Shown one piece after another: positions 1 to 6,837 of a stretch of 9,729 nucleotides of DNA. Each line of letters opens with the position of its first letter. Positions within the stretch are counted from its first letter, which is position 1. Both the position numbers and the translations under genes were made by a program. The notes under the pieces are model-generated. The model was not told the DNA's origin, ran no database searches, and was given only the letters and a program-made list of their open reading frames with translations. Source of the stretch: Acidobacteriota bacterium (GTDB lineage: Bacteria > Acidobacteriota > UBA6911 > RPQK01 > JADFOI01); NCBI GenBank assembly GCA_029942065.1, contig JAPYTY010000059.1, positions 1 through 9,729 on the forward strand. The letters are read 5' to 3'.

Positions 1-895
1 CCCCGCCCTTGTCGTTTAACAGCAGGCCGTCAAAGACCCGCCTCCCACTGGAGTCAAGATTACTCCCGGGGGCATAATTGAACAGACGTCCCAGTTGAGC
101 GCCGCTCGAAATGCCGTAAAAATAGGTTCGGGCCGGGGTGCGGCCCCACCGGGCTTCGAGGAGTTTGACGGCCACTGAAGTCCAGTCCCGGATCATGCCC
201 ACATGATTTCCGTAACTCTTGCCCTCGAGGATGGAGCCGTCATCCAGAGTCACGGGCTCACCGTGCTGTCCTGCGTCGGAAAGCCGGGAACTTGTAACCA
301 GACGCCGGGTATAGGCCACCGCATAACCCTTGTCGATCATCAAACCCGCGTAATGGTTGGCTCCCGTTAACAGGTTGAATCGATCGGGAGTTCTGGGAAC
401 CAGGTCCCCCAGGAGTTGATAGGGCCGGGTGCCTCCGTGGACAATGACAAAAAGCTTGCCGTTCCAGTCCTCCACAGACTCCGGAATCAAGAGGGTCATC
501 CCGCTCCCCTTCTCGGAGCGATAAACACCCACTCCGTGAAAGTAGGGTCCCGAGTTCCCTTTCTGCCCCATCGAGAGTTCAGGAACATCGGTGAAGTTCA
601 CGATTCTGGGCCCGTTCTTGACCGTGTACCCGTCTATCGAACCGCTGATTCCCATTTCGAGGCGGCGATAGGCCGCTCCATGAACATTGTTTATCAGGTT
701 TTCGCGAGTGATGCGGCAGTCCTCGGGTCCCACCCGTTGTCCCTCGACCGATTTGCCCACCCCGAAACAGTTCTCCAGGGACGGAACTGCTGCACCCTGC
801 GCCCCTGAGGCCGTCCCGGGAATCCAGGCAACCCATAAGGCAACAGCGAGAATCGGCTTAAAGGAAAGACCTTTCCGAGAAGAGCTTGTTTTCAT
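1..895 (-). CDS. Secreted alpha/beta hydrolase, 3' end cut by window edge
   Basis: The reading frame is open from an ATG at 895-893 to the window edge, giving 298 codons without a stop. Residues 1-31 look like a signal peptide: a basic start, a hydrophobic core (ILAVALWVAW) and a likely cleavage site after ASGA, so the enzyme is probably exported. Residues 261-265 (GISSG) form the G-x-S-x-G nucleophile elbow, with Ser263 the likely catalytic residue; the following GRRVFDG stretch recalls the Abhydrolase_10 type of Pfam. The catalytic His lies beyond the edge. It is a paralogue of the complete hydrolase at 7555-9240, sharing WNGKLFV, KGYAVA and LEAR blocks and a nucleophile at nearly the same residue. 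It lies 87 bases downstream of the MATE gene on the same strand. No good Shine-Dalgarno is visible. The substrate is unknown; an esterase is the likeliest class. Confidence 0.85.
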   Translation of the reverse strand, partial: MKTSSSRKGLSFKPILAVALWVAWIPGTASGAQGAAVPSLENCFGVGKSVEGQRVGPEDCRITRENLINNVHGAAYRRLEMGISGSIDGYTVKNGPRIVNFTDVPELSMGQKGNSGPYFHGVGVYRSEKGSGMTLLIPESVEDWNGKLFVIVHGGTRPYQLLGDLVPRTPDRFNLLTGANHYAGLMIDKGYAVAYTRRLVTSSRLSDAGQHGEPVTLDDGSILEGKSYGNHVGMIRDWTSVAVKLLEARWGRTPARTYFYGISSGAQLGRLFNYAPGSNLDSSGRRVFDGLLLNDKGG

Positions 896-908
896 ATCTT
901 CAAGGATA

Positions 909-914
909 AGTATA
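909..914 (-). promoter_or_regulatory. Possible -10 element for the left-edge hydrolase gene
   Basis: Read on the minus strand this is TATACT, one mismatch from the sigma-70 -10 consensus. It ends 13 bases before the ATG at 895, so transcription would begin about six bases before the start codon. No convincing -35 hexamer is seen 16-18 bases upstream. Independent transcription from the MATE operon is therefore possible but weakly supported. Confidence 0.3.
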
Positions 915-962
915 TTGGGTGCCGCGGGCAACAGAACCTTGTCCCGCCAGATTGAACCTCAC

Positions 963-982
963 TGGGAAGACAGGTCTGCCCA
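963..982 (-). other. Imperfect hairpin directly after the MATE stop codon
   Basis: TGGG-x-AGAC pairs with GTCT-x-CCCA around a two-base centre with one internal mismatch, starting at the base after the MATE stop codon. There is no T-run behind it, so it is not a canonical intrinsic terminator. It might stabilise the 3' end of the message or weaken read-through into the downstream hydrolase gene. It could also be chance. Confidence 0.3.
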
Positions 983-2383
983 TCAATGCGTCGCCACGAT
1001 TAAACCGGAAATCTTCCGGGTAAACCTCCACAAGAGCAAGATGGCAGCCGTCGTGAGCCCCAGGACCAGTCCCCACCATAGACCGACCCCTTCCCAGCCC
1101 AACTGGAAGGCCAGGATGTAGCCGCTGCCCAGACCCACCACCCAGTAAGCGAGCACTCCAACAATCATGGGAGTTCGGGTTTCCTTCAAACCGCGTAAGG
1201 CTCCCGCTGCGGTCACCTGAATCCCGTCAAATACCTGAAAGACGGCTGCCACGTTCAAAAGAACAACGGCCTGAGAGACTACTTCCGCATTGGCTCCGCG
1301 TTCAATATCCAGAAAAAGAGAGACGATGAATCCGGGAAAGGTCCAGAAGCAGATGGCGGAGACCATCATGACACCGGCACCGAGCCCCATACCGACATAC
1401 CCGGCTCGCTGGGCACCCAAAAGATCCTTCCGGCCAACCGCCTGCCCAACCCGTACCGACACCGCCAGGGAAAGTCCCAGTGGAACCATGAAGGCATAGG
1501 CCGCACACTGCAGGGCGATTTGATGAGCGGCCAGTACGGTTGTGCCGAACAGGCCCATCAAGATTGCCGTGATGGAGAAAAGCCCGACTTCAAGACCCTG
1601 CAGGATGCCTATAGGCCAGCCGAGTCGGAAGAGTTCCGAAAAATAGTGCCAATCAGTTCGACCTACATGAGAGAATACTCCGTACTCTCCCAGCTCTCCC
1701 CTGCCGGCGATGAACAACACCAAACTCAGGAACATACTCCAATAAATCAGCGTGCTGGCCCAGCCGCAGCCGGCCAGTCCCAGGGCCGGAAATCCCAGCT
1801 TTCCGTACATGAAAACGTAATTGGCCCCGATGTTGAGAACCATGGCAGCTCCTGCGATGACCATCACCACCCGGGGTCGCGAGAGTCCTTCTACAAAATA
1901 CCGAAGAACCCCGAACCAGAGACACGGCGCGACGCCCCACGAGATGGCACGCAGGTATCCTTGTGCCAGCACCACTGTTTGTTCCTCCTGTCCCATCCAG
2001 GACAACAACGCTCCCCCATTCCACATCACCAAACTGGCGGGTATCGCCAGAAGTGTTGCCAGCCGAAGGCCCTGCCCCACGGCGCAGCCGACGGTATTCC
2101 GGTCACCGGCTCCATAACCCTGTGAGACCACCGGACTGACGGCTATCAGGATCCCCAGACAGATGAGAATTACAGGAAAAAAGACGGCACCTCCCACCGC
2201 GACACCTGCCAGCTGTTGCCTGCCCAGCCAGCCAGCCATGAGGGTATCCACAAAAGACATGGACGTCTGAGCAAGCTGCGACAGAATCAGTGGCGCTGCC
2301 AGTACAATGGTCTCTCGAAATTCTTTTTTGAGCATTCCCCGGGAATGGATTGGCGTTTGGAGCAACGGGTTTGGATGATCCAT
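983..2383 (-). CDS. MATE family multidrug efflux transporter, NorM type
   Basis: The product is an integral inner-membrane protein of 466 residues, the normal size for MATE pumps, which export cationic drugs or metabolites in exchange for Na+ or H+. Hydrophobic segments run through the whole length, consistent with 12 helices. The first helix carries the NorM-like pattern AQTSMSFVDTLMAG; Asp46 matches the conserved first-helix acidic residue of NorM. A VSQGYGAGD block follows helix 2, as in relatives. I chose the ATG at 2383-2381, which overlaps the upstream stop as TGATG and implies translational coupling. A TTG one codon earlier (2386) and an internal ATG at residue 17 are alternatives; none has a well-spaced Shine-Dalgarno. 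It is the third gene of the minus-strand run, after the peptidase-like and unrecognised genes. The substrate cannot be read from the sequence. Confidence 0.92.
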   Translation of the reverse strand: MDHPNPLLQTPIHSRGMLKKEFRETIVLAAPLILSQLAQTSMSFVDTLMAGWLGRQQLAGVAVGGAVFFPVILICLGILIAVSPVVSQGYGAGDRNTVGCAVGQGLRLATLLAIPASLVMWNGGALLSWMGQEEQTVVLAQGYLRAISWGVAPCLWFGVLRYFVEGLSRPRVVMVIAGAAMVLNIGANYVFMYGKLGFPALGLAGCGWASTLIYWSMFLSLVLFIAGRGELGEYGVFSHVGRTDWHYFSELFRLGWPIGILQGLEVGLFSITAILMGLFGTTVLAAHQIALQCAAYAFMVPLGLSLAVSVRVGQAVGRKDLLGAQRAGYVGMGLGAGVMMVSAICFWTFPGFIVSLFLDIERGANAEVVSQAVVLLNVAAVFQVFDGIQVTAAGALRGLKETRTPMIVGVLAYWVVGLGSGYILAFQLGWEGVGLWWGLVLGLTTAAILLLWRFTRKISGLIVATH

Positions 2384-3705
2384 CAAGCGCCGGTCGGGGT
2401 GGGGACCTTCAGTTCACCTTCGTTTTCTGCCCACTGGATGATGGCTCCCAGATCGACTTCCCCCCGGGTCTCCAGTACTCGATCCATCACGCTGGGAAAT
2501 CCGATGTCGCGAAGCCAGTTGGCGTAAAATTTCATCGAGTGGCCGAAATGAGTGCCGTCCGGGTCAAAGACCTTACCCTCAGGGGTGTCAAATACCGAAC
2601 CCGGACCCTCGAACACCAGGCTGTAGACATGGCCCGAGGACCCTGGGTTGGAAACCAGGCAACATCCCGTTTGGTCTGCTCTTTGGATGATCGGAGCCAC
2701 GTTGTTCCCGGCAAAAACGAACTCATCGACCCGGTTGATCACATCAATTCGATTGAAGGAACTGTCAGCCGGCAAGACGGTCGTCGGACCCAGATTGAGA
2801 AGCAAAAACGATTGACAGGCTTTTTCGCGCACCCTTTTGGAGACACCCAATTCGCCAAGCATTCGGTCCAGCCACTGGGCCGATTGGAAGGCCATCACGC
2901 ATCCGATACTCCCACCTACCAGGATCAGACCGTTCAGGCGTTCGATGATCTCGTCGTCGGATCGGGGCTTGCCCTGGATGACACCCTGCTGCCGGACAAG
3001 AGTGCCATTTGAATTGAAGTCGGCCTCGGCAATCAAATCCCCGAAGACCCTTTCCGAAGTCATGGCCGCCACCGGATGAATGAAGTCGGGATCAAGAAGC
3101 ATCTGCATTCGAATAGCCGGTACCTCCTGGTCGCTTTCCACCATGTCATAGGCGAAGGCCGCCACTTGAGTATTGCCCCGCTGTTCAGCCCCAACCAAAC
3201 GGGTCTCCACCAGATGGGTCTGAGCTGACATCACAAAACGGGCGTGTTCAATCGCCTCTTCCGGAGAAAGGTCCATCAGTCGAGCATTTCGCTCGGCGAA
3301 GGCGCGGCCTGTCGAGAAGATAATAATCCGGGGACGACCGGGATCGAGGGAAGTGGGGACGAGTTGCTTGAGTTGTGGATCGGATTTATAAAAATCGCTC
3401 TGGTAGCCAACCCGATTGTGCCCCTCACGCTTCCAGCTGAAAGTGAGGTTGCCCTGTGGGTCGATTCCAAACCCGTATTGACCGGCCACAAAGCGGGCAT
3501 ACGCCCCCATCCCCCGATCCTTGCGCTCCTGGAGTTCACTCCACAAGTCGTCGCGGGAGCTTTCCAGTTCCTGGATTCGCGCCGCGGAAACTTCCTGGCC
3601 GCTTCCAATCAACTCCATCGATTCCGCAACCAGCAGATTGTAGCGAGAGGCACCGGCAATCATTCCCAGGGGAAGATCCTTGACCGCCAACTGGGCGGAA
3701 CTCAC
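2383..3705 (-). CDS. Uncharacterised 440-residue protein
   Basis: I do not recognise the family. The product is 440 residues, looks soluble, and has no signal peptide or obvious transmembrane segment. An acidic helical stretch at roughly residues 40-65 (ELESSRDDLW and flanks) is followed by mixed alpha/beta sequence. Noticeable blocks are PRIIIFSTGRAFAERNAR, a hydrophobic LILVGGSIGCVMAFQSA stretch and a C-terminal FDPDGTHFGHSMKFYANW block. The start is GTG at 3705-3703, supported by a strong Shine-Dalgarno (GAGGAAG, minus strand, 3719-3713) seven bases upstream. It begins 35 bases after the peptidase stop, and its stop overlaps the MATE start (TGATG), so the three genes are probably co-transcribed. 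That suggests a shared process, but nothing in the sequence fixes its function. The frame is intact and the composition resembles its neighbours. Confidence 0.85.
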   Translation of the reverse strand: MSSAQLAVKDLPLGMIAGASRYNLLVAESMELIGSGQEVSAARIQELESSRDDLWSELQERKDRGMGAYARFVAGQYGFGIDPQGNLTFSWKREGHNRVGYQSDFYKSDPQLKQLVPTSLDPGRPRIIIFSTGRAFAERNARLMDLSPEEAIEHARFVMSAQTHLVETRLVGAEQRGNTQVAAFAYDMVESDQEVPAIRMQMLLDPDFIHPVAAMTSERVFGDLIAEADFNSNGTLVRQQGVIQGKPRSDDEIIERLNGLILVGGSIGCVMAFQSAQWLDRMLGELGVSKRVREKACQSFLLLNLGPTTVLPADSSFNRIDVINRVDEFVFAGNNVAPIIQRADQTGCCLVSNPGSSGHVYSLVFEGPGSVFDTPEGKVFDPDGTHFGHSMKFYANWLRDIGFPSVMDRVLETRGEVDLGAIIQWAENEGELKVPTPTGA

Positions 3706-3712
3706 AGGGATG

Positions 3713-3719
3713 CTTCCTC
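3713..3719 (-). promoter_or_regulatory. Strong ribosome binding site deciding a GTG start
   Basis: GAGGAAG on the minus strand lies seven bases before the GTG at 3705. This is a near-ideal anti-Shine-Dalgarno match and spacing. It makes the GTG the likely start of the 440-residue protein. Confidence 0.75.
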
Positions 3720-3740
3720 GTGATCAACCAGCATCATGGC

Positions 3741-4463
3741 TCATCCGGGCTGGCCCAGAACTCGAGGTTCGACTCGATCCTCATCAATACCCTTTCCATT
3801 TCGTGCGACACGATAAGCGTTCGCGTCACAACGGGCGCTGACGGCTGCCTCGAACTTGCCATTGACGAAATGCAGGCCCACCCCATCATCTGCGGCCCAG
3901 CCATCGGCTAGTTCTCCCTCTCCGAGTAAGCGGTGATACTCCGGCCGCCGATTGATTTCACTGTCGTAGTGCGGACAGTTACTTCCAGCAAGGAAGCCCA
4001 GACAGCTGATACTGGTAAGGCTGAATGAGCCCAGCGGAGTGTTCGAATCGGTCACCCCTTGCTCGAACCAGCAGACGGAACCGGCGCTGCTGCCGGCCAG
4101 GACGACTCCCTCCTGAAGGGCGGTTTGAAGGATGCGGTCCAGTTCCCGCTCCCGCCACAAAGAGAGCAGATTTCGGGTATTGCCGCCACCTACGTACACC
4201 ACATCGTGATCCATTACAAACGACAGTAAATCATCCGTCGGCAACCGAAAGAGCGAAAGATGCCGGGGCTGGCAGTCAAGAGTCCAGAAGGAGTCATAAA
4301 AGCGGCGGATGTAGTTATCGCTATCTCCACTGGCAGTCGGGATGAAGCAGACACCGGGACGGGTCTTCCCGCTTTGTTGGAGAATATAGCGCTCCAGTTC
4401 CAGATTATCGGCGTCCTTTGAGAAGCCACCACCACCGACAGCTATGATCTGTTGAACTACCAT
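3741..4463 (-). CDS. Peptidase E-like protein, peptidase family S51
   Basis: This 240-residue cytoplasmic protein has the layout of the S51 family (dipeptidase E and cyanophycinase relatives), which has a class-I glutamine-amidotransferase-like fold but a serine nucleophile. Visible blocks, in order, are IIAVGGGGFS (6-15), FIPTASGDSD (40-49), YVGGGNTRNLL (90-100), AGSSAGS (123-129) with Ser126 as the expected nucleophile, NCPHYD (162-167) with His165 as the expected base, and WAADDG (189-194). The triad acid is probably Glu134 or Asp139. The pattern matches the peptidase E/YgaJ-like branch better than true cyanophycinase. Characterised PepE cleaves Asp-X dipeptides; whether this one does is unknown. 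The start is ATG at 4463 with a modest AGAGAG site eight bases upstream. It is the first gene of the probable peptidase / unknown / MATE operon. Confidence 0.88.
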   Translation of the reverse strand: MVVQQIIAVGGGGFSKDADNLELERYILQQSGKTRPGVCFIPTASGDSDNYIRRFYDSFWTLDCQPRHLSLFRLPTDDLLSFVMDHDVVYVGGGNTRNLLSLWRERELDRILQTALQEGVVLAGSSAGSVCWFEQGVTDSNTPLGSFSLTSISCLGFLAGSNCPHYDSEINRRPEYHRLLGEGELADGWAADDGVGLHFVNGKFEAAVSARCDANAYRVARNGKGIDEDRVEPRVLGQPG

Positions 4464-4663
4464 CGCCGGAACTCTCTAACCTGGTGTAAAACCTTTTTTT
4501 TTTCTGGAATTTCGGATTCAGATTTACAACTCTTTCCATTTCAAATCTTATCATGGGCCAACCTCGAACGCCTCCCGCGCTCCATTCAAATCGAATTGGG
4601 ATCGCATCCTGCTTGATTCCGACCTCTTGGCCGACCCTGGTGGAGTGTTATTAATTCATTTCT
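4464..4663. other. Divergent intergenic region with a T10 tract
   Basis: This 200-base spacer separates the minus-strand peptidase gene from the plus-strand PilZ-like gene and should hold promoters for both. A run of ten T (4494-4503) lies 30 bases before the peptidase start. I see no hairpin beside it, so it is more likely an AT-rich promoter-proximal tract (A10 on the coding strand) than a terminator. No confident promoter for the peptidase gene could be picked. Confidence 0.5.
4627..4654 (+). promoter_or_regulatory. Possible promoter for the PilZ-like gene
   Basis: TTGGCC (4627-4632) and TATTAA (4649-4654) are separated by 16 bases and each matches the sigma-70 consensus at four of six positions. 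The -10 ends nine bases before the ATG at 4664, so transcription would begin within a few bases of the start codon. This agrees with the lack of a well-spaced Shine-Dalgarno. Confidence 0.35.
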
Positions 4664-5014
4664 ATGGCAGAGAAAGACCCGCAGCAACGTTGGGAGGTCT
4701 CCCTTCCATGTTCCCTGGAATGGGACGATCGGACCACCACCGAACACGTCGTCAACCTATCCCTCCGGTCTGCATTGATCACCCTGGTGGATGTCGTTCC
4801 CCCCGAAGGGGCTCCCCTGATCCTCATCCTTCAAACGGACCAGGGAGAGGTCAGGTTCGAGGGCAAGATGGGACCCCGGATTGTCCATGCCGGCTGGGAA
4901 GCCAGGGATCAAATAGGAATTGGTCTTCTGGGCATTGAATTTCAAGAGCCGCAACAGGCTGTCCAGGAAAAACTGGGCCGATTGATCCCCGCACTGTCCG
5001 GGAACGGCGATTAG
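4664..5014 (+). CDS. PilZ-like domain protein, degenerate
   Basis: This 116-residue, probably cytoplasmic protein is about the size of a single PilZ domain. It keeps the core pattern: an arginine near the N-terminus (R9, in QRWEVSLPCSLEW), a VVNLSLRSA block at 29-37 standing for the usual (D/N)xSxxG motif, and a C-terminal GIEF strand (90-93). PilZ domains usually bind cyclic di-GMP through RxxxR and (D/N)xSxxG. Here the second Arg of RxxxR is absent and the final Gly is Ala37, so ligand binding may be lost, as in PilZ domains that act through protein contacts. No better in-frame start exists upstream, because a TAA lies at 4652. It stands alone, divergent from the peptidase operon and converging on the transporter gene with only 22 bases between stops. 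Confidence 0.62.
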   Translation: MAEKDPQQRWEVSLPCSLEWDDRTTTEHVVNLSLRSALITLVDVVPPEGAPLILILQTDQGEVRFEGKMGPRIVHAGWEARDQIGIGLLGIEFQEPQQAVQEKLGRLIPALSGNGD

Positions 5015-5036
5015 CCCGGAGAATGCATCCTGCAGC

Positions 5037-6311
5037 CTAAACCGTCGCCTTTTCGCGAGCAGTTCCCAGCATCTCGATTCTGGGCACCAGGAGGTTGATC
5101 AACACAGCCGAGACGATGTGCATCACCGCCACCGCAAAAAAGACCGGGAGGTAAGAGTAGTGATCAATCGTCCAGCCCACCAGGGCGTTGAAAGCCATTC
5201 CCCCGAAACTGCCCACGGCTCCGTACAATCCCCACACCGTCGCCACATCCCGGGCCGGGAACAAATCCGCAGGCAGGGCAAACAGACTCGACGCCTTGAC
5301 CTGTATGGCGAACATGGCCCCGGCAATCAACGCAATCGCCAGTGCGGGCGAATCGGTGGTGGCGGCCGGCAGCGCCAGCGGCACCATCAGGGCACCGACC
5401 CAGATCACCCATTTGCGGGCTCTGTCAAGGCTCATGCCGCGCCGCATTAGGTTCTGACCGGCCCAACCACCGGCCAGGCTTCCCAGATCAGCGGCCAGAA
5501 ACGGAATCCAGGCAAACAGCCCGATCTCGATGATATTGAAACCCCGTTCCGAAGCGAGATAGGCGGGCAGCCAGAAAACAAAAAAATAGAAGGCTCCGTC
5601 CGAGACGAAGCGGCTCAGCATCAGGCCCCAGATTTCGCGGTAGCGAAGAAAATCGATCAACCTCCCGGGTGCCGCGTCAGCGGCTGATTCTTCCTGTCCA
5701 GCAACAATCAGATCCAGTTCCCGGCGGGAAAGCCGGGGATGAGCCTCCGGCAGATGATACATCCGACGCCACCACCACACCCAGATGAAGCCCAGCACTC
5801 CCGGGACGATGAATGCCGACTGCCAGCCCCAATAATAAATAAGGGTCCCCAGCAACGGCGGAGCCAGAACCGATCCCAGGCCCGGACCCACGGTCAGAAT
5901 TCCCACCGCCATGGACCGTTCGGCGCGGGGAAACCATTCGGCAACTCCTTTGAGCGCTGCAGGGAAATTGGCTGCTTCGCCCAAACCCAACAGGATTCGC
6001 AGACTGAAAAAGCTCCACAAGCCACGACCAAAGACATGGAGAATACCCGCGATACTCCATATCACCACCGCCAGATTGAACCCCTTTTTCGTCCCCAGCC
6101 GATCAATCAAGGGGCCGGTCAACAATTGCCCTACTGCATAAGCAAATAAAAACGCCGACCCGATCAACCCGTACTGGGTATTGCTGATCGAAAACTCCTC
6201 CATCAGGACAGGCGCCGCTACGGACAGGGCCTGGCGGTCCAGATAATTGATGGTGGTAATTCCGCACAACATCAGTGCGATGCGCCAGCGCATATCCAGA
6301 ACTTTTTGCAT
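5037..6311 (-). CDS. MFS transporter, ExuT-like anion:cation symporter family
   Basis: This 424-residue inner-membrane permease shows MFS features with about 12 hydrophobic segments. INYLDRQALSVAAP (21-34) is typical of the ACS family, which includes hexuronate, glucarate and galactonate carriers such as ExuT. GPLIDRLGTKKG (66-77) is the MFS motif between helices 2 and 3. GLGEAANFPA (109-118) followed by AEWFPRAERSMAVGI is another ExuT-like block. The central loop contains HPRLSRREL, also common in this family. The frame is open for 58 more codons upstream, but I chose ATG 6311 because AGGGAAG lies seven bases before it and the upstream stretch is not transporter-like. Likely cargo is a sugar acid or other organic anion; the exact substrate is inferred only by family. 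It is divergent from the cupin gene, which may share its regulation. Confidence 0.88.
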   Translation of the reverse strand: MQKVLDMRWRIALMLCGITTINYLDRQALSVAAPVLMEEFSISNTQYGLIGSAFLFAYAVGQLLTGPLIDRLGTKKGFNLAVVIWSIAGILHVFGRGLWSFFSLRILLGLGEAANFPAALKGVAEWFPRAERSMAVGILTVGPGLGSVLAPPLLGTLIYYWGWQSAFIVPGVLGFIWVWWWRRMYHLPEAHPRLSRRELDLIVAGQEESAADAAPGRLIDFLRYREIWGLMLSRFVSDGAFYFFVFWLPAYLASERGFNIIEIGLFAWIPFLAADLGSLAGGWAGQNLMRRGMSLDRARKWVIWVGALMVPLALPAATTDSPALAIALIAGAMFAIQVKASSLFALPADLFPARDVATVWGLYGAVGSFGGMAFNALVGWTIDHYSYLPVFFAVAVMHIVSAVLINLLVPRIEMLGTAREKATV

Positions 6312-6318
6312 GATTCGG

Positions 6319-6325
6319 CTTCCCT
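6319..6325 (-). promoter_or_regulatory. Ribosome binding site fixing the transporter start
   Basis: AGGGAAG on the minus strand lies seven bases before the ATG at 6311. It is the reason for rejecting a start 58 codons further upstream. Confidence 0.75.
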
Positions 6326-6429
6326 GCTTATTCTGCCAACCGGGGCTTTTCAACTCGGTGCGCCCTATCAAACCACAGGAGAAAGACTCACGCCAACGAT
6401 GGGCGCTGCTGCTGCACCCGGGAGGCCGG

Positions 6430-6458
6430 TTTCGGACTCCATCCGTTCCGGTTACAAT
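6430..6458 (+). promoter_or_regulatory. Possible promoter for the cupin gene, leaderless arrangement
   Basis: TACAAT (6453-6458) matches the -10 consensus at five of six positions. TTTCGG (6430-6435) sits 17 bases upstream as a weak -35. Only seven bases separate the -10 from the ATG at 6466, which puts the expected transcription start on or next to the start codon. The -10 is embedded in CCGGT-TACAAT-CCGGT, a short direct repeat. Confidence 0.4.
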
Positions 6459-6465
6459 CCGGTCC

Positions 6466-6795
6466 ATGGATACAAGGAAAATCACGGAGATGGCTCAATT
6501 CGGCAGCGAGAAAATGGCTAAAGTAAATCTTTTCGAGAGTTCGCGAATGTTCTGCGACCTCTACTGCCTGGAGCCTGGGCAAAAACAGAAGGTGCACAGC
6601 CATGACGACAACGACAAGATCTACTATGTGGTCGAGGGCCAGGGCCTGTTCACCATCGGCCGGGAGGACCGCCTGCTCCAGACAGGGGAAATCGTCTGTG
6701 CATTCTCGGGCGAGCCCCATGGCGTGGAGAACACCAGCAGCGAGCGCCTCATCTGTCTGGTGTTCATGGCTCCCCACCCCAGCTTGAAGGGTTAG
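6466..6795 (+). CDS. Small single-domain cupin
   Basis: This 109-residue soluble protein is one cupin beta-barrel. Motif 1 is PGQKQKVHSHDDNDKIYYVVEGQG-like, spanning 38-60, with His44 and His46 as metal ligands. Motif 2 spans about 74-89 (GEIVCAF then EPHGVEN), giving His85 as ligand and Asn89. The usual motif-1 glutamate is missing: the corresponding positions are Asp50/Lys51. Such small cupins bind a divalent metal or a small ligand and serve as isomerases, dioxygenases or sensors; nothing here decides among these. The frame is open further upstream, but an N-terminus at ATG 6466 (MDTRKITEMAQF) fits the usual domain length. ATGs at 6490 and 6514 are alternatives. It is divergent from the transporter gene by 154 bases and 42 bases ahead of the next gene, so it may be co-transcribed with that gene. 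Confidence 0.82.
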   Translation: MDTRKITEMAQFGSEKMAKVNLFESSRMFCDLYCLEPGQKQKVHSHDDNDKIYYVVEGQGLFTIGREDRLLQTGEIVCAFSGEPHGVENTSSERLICLVFMAPHPSLKG

Positions 6796-6837
6796 CTCGT
6801 ACACTGGTTGGTTGAGACGAAAACGGAGAGAACAATC

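Noticed and set aside
416..1121. Plus-strand frames in the left-edge region (416-808 and 687-1121)
   Set aside because: They are antisense to the edge-truncated hydrolase and the MATE 3' end, and show no domain or ribosome binding site.
1520..2125. Plus-strand open frame of about 200 codons
   Set aside because: It lies wholly antisense to the MATE gene, which has clear family motifs; the plus-strand translation is low-complexity and Pro/Gln/His-rich with no recognisable domain.
2350..3012. Plus-strand open frame of about 220 codons
   Set aside because: It is antisense to the unrecognised 440-residue gene, which has a strong ribosome binding site and operon context; the plus-strand frame has neither.
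3741..4463. Cyanophycinase
   Set aside because: It is in the same S51 family, but the 240-residue length and the GGGGFS, FIPTASGDSD and YVGGGNTRNLL blocks fit the peptidase E/YgaJ-like branch, and no cyanophycin synthetase is nearby.
5015..5036. Bidirectional terminator between the converging PilZ-like and transporter genes
   Set aside because: The 22-base gap has only six-base palindromes (ATGCAT, CTGCAG) and no stem with a T-run on either strand.
6312..6485. 58-codon N-terminal extension of the MFS transporter
   Set aside because: The extension is Arg/Ser/Gly-rich and unlike transporter N-termini, would overlap the cupin gene, and a well-spaced AGGGAAG supports the ATG at 6311.
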